A stretch of DNA of 64,000 bases from the NCBI GenBank assembly GCA_043785105.1, contig JAYVXO010000239.1, forward strand, positions 1 through 64,000, written 5' to 3'. The notes beneath the pieces were generated by a model. That model saw only the letters and a list, made by a program, of their open reading frames with translations. It did no database searches and was not told the origin of the DNA. The stretch comes from Fimbriiglobus sp043785105 (GTDB taxonomy: Bacteria; Planctomycetota; Planctomycetia; Gemmatales; Gemmataceae). Position numbers and translations under genes: made by a program. The first letter of the stretch is position 1, and each line of letters opens with the position of its first letter. This document shows positions 48,500 through 57,332 of this stretch, piece after piece.

Positions 48500-50013
48500 T
48501 ACACGTCCAGCTTCCACGGGCCACGCATGTCGCGGCTCTTCATCTTGTTGCCGAGTTCGGCGTTGGCACCCGTGAAGGTGTGCGTCTTCGGATCCCAGGT
48601 GAAGGCTTTGCCGGTTTGCAGCGCGATCACGCCGAGGTGACACACGATCACCGACCCGCCGCCGACGCCGACGTGCGCGATCGGCAGTTCGCGGGACTTC
48701 ACGCACTCGATGAAGTTGCCCATGTGGTCCGTCGGGCGGGTCGGGTGCAACTTCGGATCGTCCTTCAGCGGCTCGCTGAGAATCTTCGCGTCGCTGGCGA
48801 GAATCTGGCCGCGACTGACGAACACGGTGCCCGTTTCGCCGAAGATCATCACGCCATTTTCGTTACCGTTCACGACTTCGATCGGGGTTTCGATCGTCTT
48901 GCGGACGTCCTTTTCGACTTCAACATCGCCTTCCTTGACCTTCACCTTTTCGGTGACCGTCTTTCGCTGCATCGGCGGCTTGCCGTCGGCGCGAACCAGC
49001 CCCTTTACGTCGGTGCCGCGACCGTCCATTGCAATGACCTTGGCGCCGTCGGCGTAGGTGTATTGCACCTTGAACGTCTTGTGGCAGTTGTACCCGTCGC
49101 CACTGGCGAGCGGTTTTTCCGCATCGAGAATTTCGATGCCGACAGGTCCGCTACCGTCCATCCCCAGGCACCATTGTGCAATGTCAATGTGGTGAGCGCC
49201 CCAGTCGGTCATCTTGCCGCCGCTGTAGTCGTACCACCAGCGGAATTCGTAATGGCAGTTGGTCAGGTTGCCCTGCTTGCGATACGGCACTTTCTTGGTC
49301 GGCCCGAGCCACATGTCCCAATCGAGACCTTCCGGCACGGGCGCTTCGGCGATTGGCCCACTGACGGGGTTACCCCCGATGCGACACTCGATCAGCTTCA
49401 CCTTGCCGATGCGACCGGCGCGAACGACTTCCGCCGCGAGACGGAACATGCCGCCCATTTCGGAGCGTTGTTGGCTGCCGGTTTGCAGCACCTTGCCGGT
49501 TTCCTTGACCACCCGTTGCAGCGCCAGCGACTCTTCAATCGTCAGCGTCAGCGGCTTTTCGCAGTACACGTCTTTACCCTTGCGAAGGGCTTCAATGGCG
49601 ACAAGTGCGTGCCAGTGGTCCGGGGTAGCCACGACAATGGCATCAAGGGACTTATCGTCCGTGATCCGGCGGAAGTCGGAGTAGGTCTTGGCTTCGTAGC
49701 CGTCCTTCTTGAAGATTTCGGCGGCGCGCTTCAGATGGTTGGCATCAACGTCACAAACCGCAACGTGTTGGGTTTGTTTGAACTTCTTCGTGCCGCCGTA
49801 AATTTGCAACGAGCGACTTTGCGGGCTACCCATCCCGATCCAGCCGAAGTTGAGCTTGTCATTGGCCGCAACCTTTTTCGCGGCCACAGCCCGAACGATT
49901 TCATCGGCACCGTGTACTTCCTTCGCGTACCACAATGGCAACCCGGCTGCCGTCATTCCGGCAAGTGACTTCTGCATGAAGCCCCGGCGAGAGAGATTTC
50001 CGCGCTCCAACAT
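48499..50013 (-). CDS. Tat-exported Gfo/Idh/MocA family oxidoreductase
   Basis: A 504-residue protein. A Tat signal is present (NLSRRGFMQKSLAGMTAAGL), then the NAD(P) domain LNFGWIGMGSPQSRSLQIYG, EKPLTLTIEESLALQRVVKE with the EKP motif, and GGKMTDWGAHHIDIAQWCLG with the conserved catalytic His pair. A long C-terminal region (~300-500) carries an inserted acidic segment near VKVKEGDVEVEKDVRK. Exported Gfo/Idh/MocA proteins are abundant in planctomycetes and act on sugars outside the cytoplasm, with cofactor bound before export. Start at 50013 is set by the Tat signal and a GAGG ribosome site. Coupled to the GGQ gene downstream. Confidence 0.9.
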   Translation of the reverse strand: MLERGNLSRRGFMQKSLAGMTAAGLPLWYAKEVHGADEIVRAVAAKKVAANDKLNFGWIGMGSPQSRSLQIYGGTKKFKQTQHVAVCDVDANHLKRAAEIFKKDGYEAKTYSDFRRITDDKSLDAIVVATPDHWHALVAIEALRKGKDVYCEKPLTLTIEESLALQRVVKETGKVLQTGSQQRSEMGGMFRLAAEVVRAGRIGKVKLIECRIGGNPVSGPIAEAPVPEGLDWDMWLGPTKKVPYRKQGNLTNCHYEFRWWYDYSGGKMTDWGAHHIDIAQWCLGMDGSGPVGIEILDAEKPLASGDGYNCHKTFKVQYTYADGAKVIAMDGRGTDVKGLVRADGKPPMQRKTVTEKVKVKEGDVEVEKDVRKTIETPIEVVNGNENGVMIFGETGTVFVSRGQILASDAKILSEPLKDDPKLHPTRPTDHMGNFIECVKSRELPIAHVGVGGGSVIVCHLGVIALQTGKAFTWDPKTHTFTGANAELGNKMKSRDMRGPWKLDV

Positions 50014-50136
50014 GATCTGATCCTCAGGGAAGGTCAACCGGCAAAGGGGAAAGGCCCGCAAACTGTTGCACATCTTACCGCGCCACAATCCGAGTGCCAG
50101 TGGGTGGCGATTTGAAAGCAGGATAGGCAGGGAGCG

Positions 50137-50408
50137 CCTGGGGTGTCGCTGCGCTCAACCCCAGGCTAATGGCTGACATCCTTTCAGGATGCGTTGATTT
50201 GGGAGGGAATTGAATCCTGGGGTGTCGCTGCGCTCAACCCCAGGCTAATGGCTGACATCCTTTCAGGATGTTTGGTATCGGTGACAACCCGATGTGATGC
50301 CCCAGATTGTTTTTATCCCGAAGGGATTCCAGCGATTAGCCGGGAGGTGTTTTTATCCCGAAGGGATTCCAGCGATTAGCCTGGGGTTGAGCGCAGCGAC
50401 ACCCCAGG
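50137..50408. repeat. Composite repeat array (A-A-B-B-A')
   Basis: Unit A (55 bases, starting CCTGGGGTGTCGCTGCGCTC) occurs twice, 50137-50191 and 50216-50270. Unit B (32 bases, TTTTTATCCCGAAGGGATTC...) occurs twice, 50310-50341 and 50350-50381. An inverted copy of the first half of A closes the array at 50380-50408. Each unit contains its own short palindrome. It lies in the ~576-base gap between divergent oxidoreductase and esterase genes, which holds no other gene I can support. Confidence 0.92.
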
Positions 50409-50589
50409 TCATCTTTCTCCCAGATCAACGACCCCGGCAGGGGTCGCAGCCGGTGCGAAACCCGATCCGCCGCGCGAAGATGTGGGTGAATGTGAACTGG
50501 TATGTGAGGAAGCCATCAATCCCGTGCGCAACATCCGATCCGCCGATAAACTATCCCGTGTCCGTCTTCCCTCCTCTGGAGTTCACCTC

Positions 50590-51369
50590 ATGTCGCTGTT
50601 CCGGTTTTGCGTCATCGTGTTCATCATGCCGCTGTTGAGCAACATTGTCTTCGCTCAGGAGACGAAGCCGACGCTCTTCATCGTGGGTGATTCGACGGTC
50701 AAGACCGGGACCAAAGGCCAACAAGGTTGGGGCGACCCGATCATCGCGTTGTTCGATCCGGCCAAGATCACCGTCGAAAACCACGCGATCGGGGGGCGGA
50801 GTAGCCGGACGTTTCAGACCGAAGGGCGGTGGGACAAAATTCTCAACAAGGCCAAGCCGGGTGACTTCGTGCTCGTTCAAATGGGCCACAACGATGGTGG
50901 CGCCCTGGATGATGCGGCCCGTGCGCGGGGGTCGATCCGGGGCATCGGCGAGGAGACCCGCGAGATTGATAACCCGATCACGAAGACGAAAGAAATCGTT
51001 CACACCTACGGTTGGTACCTGCGGAAATACATCACGGATGCGCGGGCTAAGAAGATGATCCCGATACTGCTCTCCCCGATTCCGCATTGCCCGCAAAAGC
51101 AAGTCGAAGCTGACACCGTCGAGAAGAACCAATACGTCGGATTTGCCGAAGAAGTGGCCAAGTCGGAGACGGTACCGTTCGTGAATTTGAACAAGCTCGT
51201 GATGACGCACTACGCCACGCTCACGCCCGCCACGATCAAAGAAACCTACTTCACCCCCGCCGACAACACCCACACCAGCCCCGCCGGCGCGACGCAAAAC
51301 GCTACCGTGGTCGTGGCCGGTTTGCGGGCATTGAAGGGTTGCCAACTGAAAGAATACTTGCTGCCATAA
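50590..51369 (+). CDS. Exported SGNH-hydrolase, rhamnogalacturonan acetylesterase-like
   Basis: A 259-residue protein. Signal peptide MSLFRFCVIVFIMPLLSNIV, cleavage near FAQE. Block I is TLFIVGDSTVKTGTKGQQGW (nucleophile Ser in GDS). Block II is ENHAIGGRSSRTF (oxyanion Gly), block III VLVQMGHNDGGALDD (Asn) and block V DNTHTSPAGATQNATVVVAG with the Asp-x2-His pair. It removes acetyl groups from polysaccharides such as rhamnogalacturonan in characterised relatives. All catalytic residues are present. The ATG at 50590 is set by the signal peptide; the frame is open upstream to 50482. Stand-alone gene after the composite repeat array. Confidence 0.88.
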   Translation: MSLFRFCVIVFIMPLLSNIVFAQETKPTLFIVGDSTVKTGTKGQQGWGDPIIALFDPAKITVENHAIGGRSSRTFQTEGRWDKILNKAKPGDFVLVQMGHNDGGALDDAARARGSIRGIGEETREIDNPITKTKEIVHTYGWYLRKYITDARAKKMIPILLSPIPHCPQKQVEADTVEKNQYVGFAEEVAKSETVPFVNLNKLVMTHYATLTPATIKETYFTPADNTHTSPAGATQNATVVVAGLRALKGCQLKEYLLP

Positions 51370-51440
51370 CGGATTGAGATCGGCAACGGGGTGTTTACCT
51401 GGGCGAGCATCACAAAAGCCAGTGGGAAGTTGTTTCAGGC

Positions 51441-51645
51441 TTGGTGGCCCCGGTAGGGGCCAAGGAGTGTAGCCACGGGTGGAGCGCTTCGCGCAACCCG
51501 TGGACGGTAACTCCACTACTGAACCGCCCTGAAGGGGCGGGGGATTCCTTCGCCCCTTCAGGGCGAGTGACAACAGGGTGTGACGGTCCACGGGTTGCGC
51601 GAAACGCTCCACCCGTGGCTACAACCCGGTGCCCCTACAGGGCAC
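51441..51645. repeat. ~205-bp whole-element palindrome, copy 3 of 3 (inverted)
   Basis: Starts with the reverse complement of the end of copies 1 and 2 (TTGGTGGCCCCGGTAGGGGC), then TAGCCACGGGTGGAGCGCTT, the central GCCCTGAAGGGGC / GCCCCTTCAGGGC pair and the facing CACGGGTTGCGCGAAACGCT arm. It lies upstream of the aminotransferase gene, whose reading frame stays open through it. The 365-base gap has no other feature I can support. Confidence 0.93.
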
Positions 51646-51734
51646 TAAGCGAATACTGCCTATTCGTCGAAACAAACCCCATCAACAAGTATGATACTCA
51701 CCTGGAATCATGCTTCATTTACGGTGTTACCCCC

Positions 51735-52649
51735 ATGCAGACTGAACAGTTGGCGTTTCTCAACGGTCGGTTCGTTGGGCAATCGGACCTCACGTTGAAG
51801 TTTTACGATGCGGGGTTTGTGTTCGGCGCCACGGTGACGGACTTTTGCCGGACCTACCGGCGGAAGTTGTTCCGCTGGGCGGATCATCAGGCCCGGTTGC
51901 GCAGCGATTGTGCGGCGATTGGGGTTCCGCTCGTTCACACCAATGCGGAGTTAACGACGGCTGCGGAAAAGCTGATCCAGCAGAACGGTACGCTTGTGGA
52001 CGCTGGTACCGAACTGTTGCTCATCACGTTCGCCACACCGGGGCCAGTCGGGTCGTTGATCGGGATACCGTCGGACTCAACACCTACGCTCGGTATGCAC
52101 ACCGTCCCGATGTCGTTTCAACGGTATCGGCGGTTTTTTACGGACGGGGTCACGCTGGCCGTCGCCGGGTTGCACCCGTCTGGTGGGATCGTGCCGAACC
52201 ACGTGAAACACCGCAGCCGGTTGCACTGGTGGCTGGCACAAAATGCGACGACCGATCCCACGGCCCTGCCGGTGTTACTCGATCAAAACGGCGTTGCGGA
52301 TACGGCCATTGGCAGCCTGCTCGTGGTGCGCGAGAATCGGGTGATTCGTCCCATGAAGGGGTCGGTTTTGGAAAGCGTGAGCTTAAGCGTGGTGCGCGAC
52401 CTGTGCGAAAAAATCGGCGTGGTGTTTGTTGAAGAGCGCGTGGCGTTCCACGAAATGATAACGGATCCCACCATCACCGAGGTGCTACTGACTGGCTCCG
52501 GGTTTGGGCTAGCCGGTGTGCGCCGAATCACGACAACCCATTCGGAGCATGACATCCCGTGGCCCGGCCCAATCTTGCGGCGGCTCCAACAAGCCTGGTC
52601 CGAACTCGTCGGCGTGGACATTGAACGGCAAATCCTGAGCGGGCCGTAA
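51735..52649 (+). CDS. Class IV aminotransferase (branched-chain/D-amino acid/ADC lyase type)
   Basis: PLP enzyme of fold type IV. The 304-residue protein starts MQTEQLAFLNGRFVGQSDLT, with LKFYDAGFVFGATVTDFCRT as the family N-terminal block. VKHRSRLHWWLAQN carries the PLP-lysine (VKHRSR). DQNGVADTAIGSLLVVREN and FHEMITDPTITEVLLTGSGF are C-terminal landmarks. It could be a branched-chain aminotransferase, D-amino-acid transaminase or 4-amino-4-deoxychorismate lyase; the sequence alone does not decide. The ATG at 51735 is chosen; the upstream open frame passes through the palindromic repeat. It is convergent with the FHA gene. Confidence 0.85.
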   Translation: MQTEQLAFLNGRFVGQSDLTLKFYDAGFVFGATVTDFCRTYRRKLFRWADHQARLRSDCAAIGVPLVHTNAELTTAAEKLIQQNGTLVDAGTELLLITFATPGPVGSLIGIPSDSTPTLGMHTVPMSFQRYRRFFTDGVTLAVAGLHPSGGIVPNHVKHRSRLHWWLAQNATTDPTALPVLLDQNGVADTAIGSLLVVRENRVIRPMKGSVLESVSLSVVRDLCEKIGVVFVEERVAFHEMITDPTITEVLLTGSGFGLAGVRRITTTHSEHDIPWPGPILRRLQQAWSELVGVDIERQILSGP

Positions 52650-52658
52650 ACCAGTCGG

Positions 52659-53516
52659 CTATTCAATCGTCAGCCGCATTTGCACGGTGCCGATTTGCAC
52701 GATGTCGCCGGGTTGGAGCATTTTCGCGTGGCCGGGGTATAACCGGGTTCGGTTCACGAACGTCCCGTTCAGGCTGGCGAGGTCTTCGAGGACCAACGCG
52801 CCGTTTTCGTAGGTCACGACGGCGTGTTGGCGCGACGTCCAAATGCGTTCGACCGGCTCCTGGCTTTCGAGATCAATATCGACGGGTTGATCCGCCATGC
52901 GACCGATGAAGTTTTTGCCCTTCAAGATCGGGTAGGCGACGTCCAACCGTTCGCCCCGGACGACCACCATTTGCGGTCGAATCGCTACCGTCGGGGTCAA
53001 ATTTTCGCCGGCGTCATTGGCGTCGCCGATCGCGGGATTGTCGTGGGGAATTCGATTGGATGCGACCAATCCCAAGGGGGCTGTGTCAATCGTCTCCGTG
53101 ACGGCCGACCTGGGCATCGGCTCCGCGTTTTGGATCGCCGCCGCCTGCTTGAGTTTGTTGCGAATCTGTTCAATGTGCGATTGCGGTAAGGTGACCGGAC
53201 CGCTGTTAATGGCGGGTGCGGGGGTGTCGGTGTTCCGCGCTAACGCCGCGTCGATCAGCCCTTGCTTCGGAGCGGCGGGCGCGTGCTTTTCGAGGATGCT
53301 CATGAACGACGACGCGGATTCCGTATTCATGGTCCCGTAGGCGTGTTCAAAAGAAATCGTGCCACTTTCGGCTTCAACCTTCGCGTGAACCGTTGGCGTG
53401 TCGAACGCCGGTGCCTCGAGTTCGGCCTCGTGTTCGGCGGGGAGCGCTTGGCCACAGTGGGAACAAGTATCGGACGCGACTGTGTGTTCATGGGAACAGT
53501 TGGCGCAACGGATCAT
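52659..53516 (-). CDS. Zinc-ribbon and FHA domain protein
   Basis: A 285-residue protein. N-terminal zinc ribbon IRCANCSHEHTVASDTCSHC (two CxxC knuckles), a long low-complexity middle (~25-180), and a C-terminal FHA domain (~190-280). The FHA core has NFIGRMADQPVDIDLE (GR...), TSRQHAVVTYENGALVLEDL (SRxH) and ASLNGTFVNRTRL (NGTFVN), all phosphothreonine-pocket landmarks. It likely reads phospho-Thr marks from Hanks-type kinases such as that at 42500-44455; the link is inferred. The ATG at 53516 is set by the zinc-ribbon start. Convergent with the aminotransferase gene. Confidence 0.88.
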   Translation of the reverse strand: MIRCANCSHEHTVASDTCSHCGQALPAEHEAELEAPAFDTPTVHAKVEAESGTISFEHAYGTMNTESASSFMSILEKHAPAAPKQGLIDAALARNTDTPAPAINSGPVTLPQSHIEQIRNKLKQAAAIQNAEPMPRSAVTETIDTAPLGLVASNRIPHDNPAIGDANDAGENLTPTVAIRPQMVVVRGERLDVAYPILKGKNFIGRMADQPVDIDLESQEPVERIWTSRQHAVVTYENGALVLEDLASLNGTFVNRTRLYPGHAKMLQPGDIVQIGTVQMRLTIE

Positions 53517-53867
53517 GGCGACGGTCCCGAAAGACAGTGTTGGCAACAAGGGCGGGTGAATCGACGACGAGTCTGCAAACCCTCGTCATACCCGTTGCAA
53601 CTCTAGTTCAAGTTTTCGCAATGATTGTTAAGAGGGCAAAAATTCAGTCCGATTCTCATCCGCACTTCGTGCCCCGCCTGAGTTTTTCGGGTGGGGGTAT
53701 GAGTTGTCCGCTACAACCAAACCGTCCGTTAAAATCGCGCAATAACCCAACCTTGTTGCCACACGCTTCCGAAGTAAACATGCACCAGGAAACTGATTGT
53801 GTGGCCATAATTGCGAATGCTCGGCCATGCCGGGATCGTTCTCTCGCCCCGAACCGGAGGATTTGCG
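53517..53867. other. 351-base intergenic region, no gene supported
   Basis: Lies between the FHA gene start (minus strand) and the small plus-strand gene at 53868. It must contain promoters for both. I see no tRNA, palindrome longer than a few bases or protein-like frame in it. Confidence 0.5.
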
Positions 53868-54053
53868 ATGAACCTGACTGATTTTTACAACGAAGTGGCC
53901 AAACTGGCGGACACCGACAAACAGAAGATCGGCGTCTCCGACACGAAACGAGTGCTGGCCGTGGCGTTCAGCATCCTCGCCAAACACGATGCCGCCACCG
54001 TCCACGAACTCATCGCCAAGGGCCTCAGCATTGCGGCGAAAAAAGCGAAGTAA
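53868..54053 (+). CDS. Small conserved-looking protein of unknown function
   Basis: 61 residues, beginning MNLTDFYNEVAKLADTDKQK and ending LIAKGLSIAAKKAK. Helical, alternately charged, with no Cys or membrane segment. The ATG at 53868 follows a clear CCGGAGG ribosome site seven bases upstream, which is the main support for a real gene. Its end is followed at once by the GTGGA/TCCAC microsatellite. I do not recognise a family; resemblance to short DNA-binding or regulatory helical proteins is speculative. Confidence 0.6.
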   Translation: MNLTDFYNEVAKLADTDKQKIGVSDTKRVLAVAFSILAKHDAATVHELIAKGLSIAAKKAK

Positions 54054-54153
54054 GTGGAGCGTGGAGCGTGGAGAGTGGAGAGAGTGGAGAGAGTGGAGAA
54101 GAAGAAAATCGTACTTTGCTTTGCTATCCACTGTCCACTGTCCACTATCCACT
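54054..54153. repeat. Inverted microsatellite (GTGGA run facing TCCAC run)
   Basis: About six GTGGA-containing units at 54054-54100 and four TCCAC units at 54127-54153. The second is complementary to the first, so the transcript can fold back. It lies between convergent genes at 53868 and 54157. Confidence 0.85.
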
Positions 54154-54156
54154 ACT

Positions 54157-56154
54157 TCACGGATTGAGATGCGGTTTCGTCATCCACTCGCCGCGGTCCT
54201 TGGCGAGTTCGTCCCAGATGGCTTTGTCGGATTTGCCTTCGTCGATCCCCTTTTGGATGTCGCGGCGGGTGAAGACGGGGCTGCCGCAACCGTTGGGGTT
54301 GCAACTGGCGAGCGTGTAGAACTTGCCGGTGCAGATGTTTTTATCGACGGGGCAGACGCAGTAGATGCTGGCCAGGAACCACTCGGCGCGTTCGGTGGGG
54401 GTGCGCGGGCGGCCCAGGTCGGGCGGGTAGAGGGAGTTCTCGACTTCGGCACTTGGGGCCGTCATTTTCAAGCCGAGGCGTTGGCCGCTTTTCAATTCGG
54501 ACGATTCCAGTTCGCCGACGACCAGCCGCACCACGGTGCGTTCTCGCCACGCGGCGACGGACTTCACGATGCCTTTGATCGGGGCATCGACGTTGAGAAA
54601 CACCACGTCGCCGAGGTTCAGTGATCGGCCCCATCGCATTGCTTCGTGGTCGAGAAGCACTTCGAGTTCGCCGCTAAACACGTGGTGTACGGTCAGCGTG
54701 CCGGGCAGGCCGTCGGCTTCCCAGCGTTTGCGGAGCGCGGCTTTTTGCGTGGTGCGTTTGGCGTCGATTTGTTCATTCGTGAACAGCGGTTTGGCGCCTT
54801 CCTTCAACACGCCGTGAAAGTCGAATTCGGAGAGTTCGTCCGCGAGCATGACCACGGCAGTCGGGTTCTTCTGGCGGTCGAGTTTGAGCCACGTCCACAC
54901 CCGCTGGCCGGGTTGCAATTGGTCGAGCCGCCCCCACCACCCCGCGATTTTGATCTCCGCATCCGGTTCCACGGGCCACACCTTCGCGGTTGCGTCGCCG
55001 TCCAGCAACAGCGTGATGGTGCGGTTCTTCGCATCGACGGCTTTCACCACGCCGAACGGCTTCGGCAGCAGTCGCAAAAATTCGGCGGTACCGGCAACTT
55101 CTTTCACCTTCTTGTTGGCGTCCAGTGGCTTGCCGGGTTCCTCGTAGATCGCCGTGTCCGGGTTCTCCGCCGCCCACGCGAACCACTTGCACACGACCGA
55201 ATCGACGGGTTCCAGCGTCCACCCCGTCTTCGCCCGCCCGACGCTATCCCACTCGGCCTCTTTGCCGAAATCAACGGGCTTCGGCGCCACGTCAACGCCA
55301 TCCGGCAGCGGCTTGCCTGGGTTCGGGGGTGACACGCCCGCCGCATTCGGGTCGGGTGCGACGAACTTGCGGGGCTGCGACGCAACCGGGCGAAACGCGG
55401 TCGTAGTGCTGAGTCTGCCGACCTTGTGGAACACCGCGATTTTCTGATCACCCACGGTGTCCGGGTGAATCTTGTTGCTGGTGAAACGGGACAGCGGATA
55501 GGCTTTCGTTTTGTTGCCGACACGCACACCGAGGACTAGTTCGTCCGCCTTCAATCGCGGATCGGCTTTGCCGCGTGAGTTAACCGAATCTTGGTTCTCG
55601 GTCGTGGCAATTTCGACTGGGGTGTACTTGTCGAACATCTTGTACGCTACGCCGTTCGGGTAGTCGGTCATCCACTTACCCCACGTAGTCGTGACAGTCG
55701 GGATTGGCGTCAAGCGGTCCCCTTTGCGCGGGCCATCGAATGCAACCCCGGATAAGCATGAATAAAGCGTCCCGTCCTTGTGTTTCATCACCATGATGCC
55801 GTTACGCCAGCCGTGGAACGTGAAGTCATAAGACGCCGTGAAGCCGCGCGCATATCCCGCCTCCGGGTCGTAGACGAACACGCCATAGCTGTCCGAAATC
55901 ACGCGGTACGGGTTCAAGAAGAAGCGAATCGGAATCGCGCCGCCGTCGGAGTAGCCACGGGTCCAGCACAACACCGGGTCACTATCGCGCAGCTCGCTCG
56001 CCCGCCGTTTTGCTTCATCCACGCAATGCGAACAGTTCGGGTTCACCAGCGTTTTGAACGCCTCGGGCTTCGCAACAACAATCGGCTCTTGTGCCGCCAG
56101 AGTCCCGACGAACGCACACAGGCTAGCAAGGATCGTGAAGAGGTGACGCATCAT
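54157..56154 (-). CDS. Exported DUF3179 domain protein
   Basis: A 665-residue protein. Signal peptide MMRHLFTILASLCAFVGTLA, cleavage near AQEP. A Cys-containing region follows, PNCSHCVDEAKRRASELRDS with a later CWTRG. The DUF3179 block then extends (GVFVYDPEAGYARGFTASYD, SCLSGVAFDGPRKGDRLTPI, VLGVRVGNKTKAYPLSRF). A tail region (~400-665) has beta-rich elements and a CVCPVDKNICTGKFYTLASC cluster. CxxC pairs suggest metal or heme binding, not proven. DUF3179 proteins are frequent in planctomycetes; their function is unknown. Start at 56154 with a GGAG ribosome site; convergent with the 61-residue gene. Confidence 0.8.
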   Translation of the reverse strand: MMRHLFTILASLCAFVGTLAAQEPIVVAKPEAFKTLVNPNCSHCVDEAKRRASELRDSDPVLCWTRGYSDGGAIPIRFFLNPYRVISDSYGVFVYDPEAGYARGFTASYDFTFHGWRNGIMVMKHKDGTLYSCLSGVAFDGPRKGDRLTPIPTVTTTWGKWMTDYPNGVAYKMFDKYTPVEIATTENQDSVNSRGKADPRLKADELVLGVRVGNKTKAYPLSRFTSNKIHPDTVGDQKIAVFHKVGRLSTTTAFRPVASQPRKFVAPDPNAAGVSPPNPGKPLPDGVDVAPKPVDFGKEAEWDSVGRAKTGWTLEPVDSVVCKWFAWAAENPDTAIYEEPGKPLDANKKVKEVAGTAEFLRLLPKPFGVVKAVDAKNRTITLLLDGDATAKVWPVEPDAEIKIAGWWGRLDQLQPGQRVWTWLKLDRQKNPTAVVMLADELSEFDFHGVLKEGAKPLFTNEQIDAKRTTQKAALRKRWEADGLPGTLTVHHVFSGELEVLLDHEAMRWGRSLNLGDVVFLNVDAPIKGIVKSVAAWRERTVVRLVVGELESSELKSGQRLGLKMTAPSAEVENSLYPPDLGRPRTPTERAEWFLASIYCVCPVDKNICTGKFYTLASCNPNGCGSPVFTRRDIQKGIDEGKSDKAIWDELAKDRGEWMTKPHLNP

Positions 56155-56224
56155 GTCTCCGGGGGTCGAACTGTCGATTTCTAGATTCCAGGCGAACCGG
56201 CTTGTACTGTACCCGAAATTGCAG

Positions 56225-57223
56225 TCAATGCCACGGATAAGGGCCGTCACTGCGCTGCGGCAACGGTCGGGTTCGGCGCGCGACCACGGTGAACAGTCGA
56301 ATCGTGTGGGCGCCACTTTGATAGTGGAAGGTGTGCGAATGCGTGGTCGTGGTGGCGTCCTCGAACCCAAGGACGCCGAGCATTTGACGAATGACGGCCG
56401 GGCTGAACTGCCACCACGAGTTCATGCGGTGGACCAACGTCGGGTCGGCAAAGTTCGGCAGAAACACGATTGCGGGGACAGATGGAGCAGGCTTCATGGT
56501 AGGCATCACCACGACCATATCGGGGCGACCGAGGATTGCCCGTGCGATCCGTTTCAACCGGCCCACGGCACGTTCCTTCAGGGTCCGTTTACGCGGTGAT
56601 GGCACCGGGGTTGAGGGGACATCTTCGCTCCCGACGATGCGGGCATCCCACTCGTTGTCGTGCAGGAGGTCGGTCACGATGATCGTTTCGCGCGTCAACC
56701 GGGCCGCGTTGGCCAGTGCCAAGAAGGGGTCACGCAAGTGGAGCAAGATACTGCCGAAGGTGGCGACATCGACCGGCCCGATCTCCGCCGGGAGGTCGTA
56801 GACGTTGCCATAAACCACTTTGGCCTGGGAACCGAGTAGGCGGTGGCAGAACCAAAAGGAGTTGTGCAGCCGATCCAGGAGACTGCCCGCTGCCCGCAAA
56901 TCCCGTATCAACCCGCTCAAATCCGGATGCGACGCGAGCGGGAGGACATCAATCGGCGCACCGAGTGCCACGTCGAACGCCACGACCGCCGCGCCACGTT
57001 TCTCCATTTCAAAGCAGAGGAACCCACTGGCGGTGCCCAACTCTAGCACCCGCTTCCCCGCGAACGGCACCTTGCCAAGGTAGTCGTCCACGCCGGCGCG
57101 GAGATCCCATTCCCCCGGTATGGTGCCAACCCCCGGCACGTCGATTGTGTGGTAGAACCAGCAGTCCTCCCGGTTGGTGACTTCAACCGGGTCCGCGTAG
57201 ACGTTTGTTGTGATGGCCAACAT
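56225..57223 (-). CDS. Class I SAM-dependent methyltransferase (tRNA/CmoB-like or related)
   Basis: A 332-residue protein. DCWFYHTIDVPGVGTIPGEW precedes the SAM motif FAGKRVLELGTASGFLCFEM. The acidic strand VVAFDVAL and motif IV/V VDVATFGSILLHLRDPFLAL (HLRDP as in CmoB/DUF1698-type proteins) follow, then LTRETIIVTDLLHDNEWD. The substrate could be an RNA wobble uridine or a small molecule; it does not look like a sugar-locus enzyme. A long C-terminal extension (~215-332) is atypical. Start at 57223 overlaps nothing; it is divergent from the large membrane protein downstream. Confidence 0.72.
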   Translation of the reverse strand: MLAITTNVYADPVEVTNREDCWFYHTIDVPGVGTIPGEWDLRAGVDDYLGKVPFAGKRVLELGTASGFLCFEMEKRGAAVVAFDVALGAPIDVLPLASHPDLSGLIRDLRAAGSLLDRLHNSFWFCHRLLGSQAKVVYGNVYDLPAEIGPVDVATFGSILLHLRDPFLALANAARLTRETIIVTDLLHDNEWDARIVGSEDVPSTPVPSPRKRTLKERAVGRLKRIARAILGRPDMVVVMPTMKPAPSVPAIVFLPNFADPTLVHRMNSWWQFSPAVIRQMLGVLGFEDATTTTHSHTFHYQSGAHTIRLFTVVARRTRPLPQRSDGPYPWH

Positions 57224-57332
57224 CAACCTCCCAAGGAAGCCGCAACGACACCATCGCCGTCCTCGGCTTGACTGGCGGTTTCGTGGCGGGGTAGATTCTG
57301 CTACCTTTGGTCATTGTAAGGAAGTGCGGGTC

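Noticed and set aside
48580..49968. 462-codon plus-strand open frame opposite the Tat oxidoreductase
   Set aside because: The minus-strand frame has a Tat signal and family motifs; the plus frame is a high-GC third-position shadow.
50137..50408. Possible CRISPR array from regularly repeated units
   Set aside because: Only two copies each of two different units, unequal spacing, no cas genes nearby; better described as a composite of dispersed repeats.
51441..51734. N-terminal extension of the aminotransferase through the palindromic repeat
   Set aside because: The family starts at the ATG at 51735; the upstream 98 codons are repeat DNA with no protein-like pattern.
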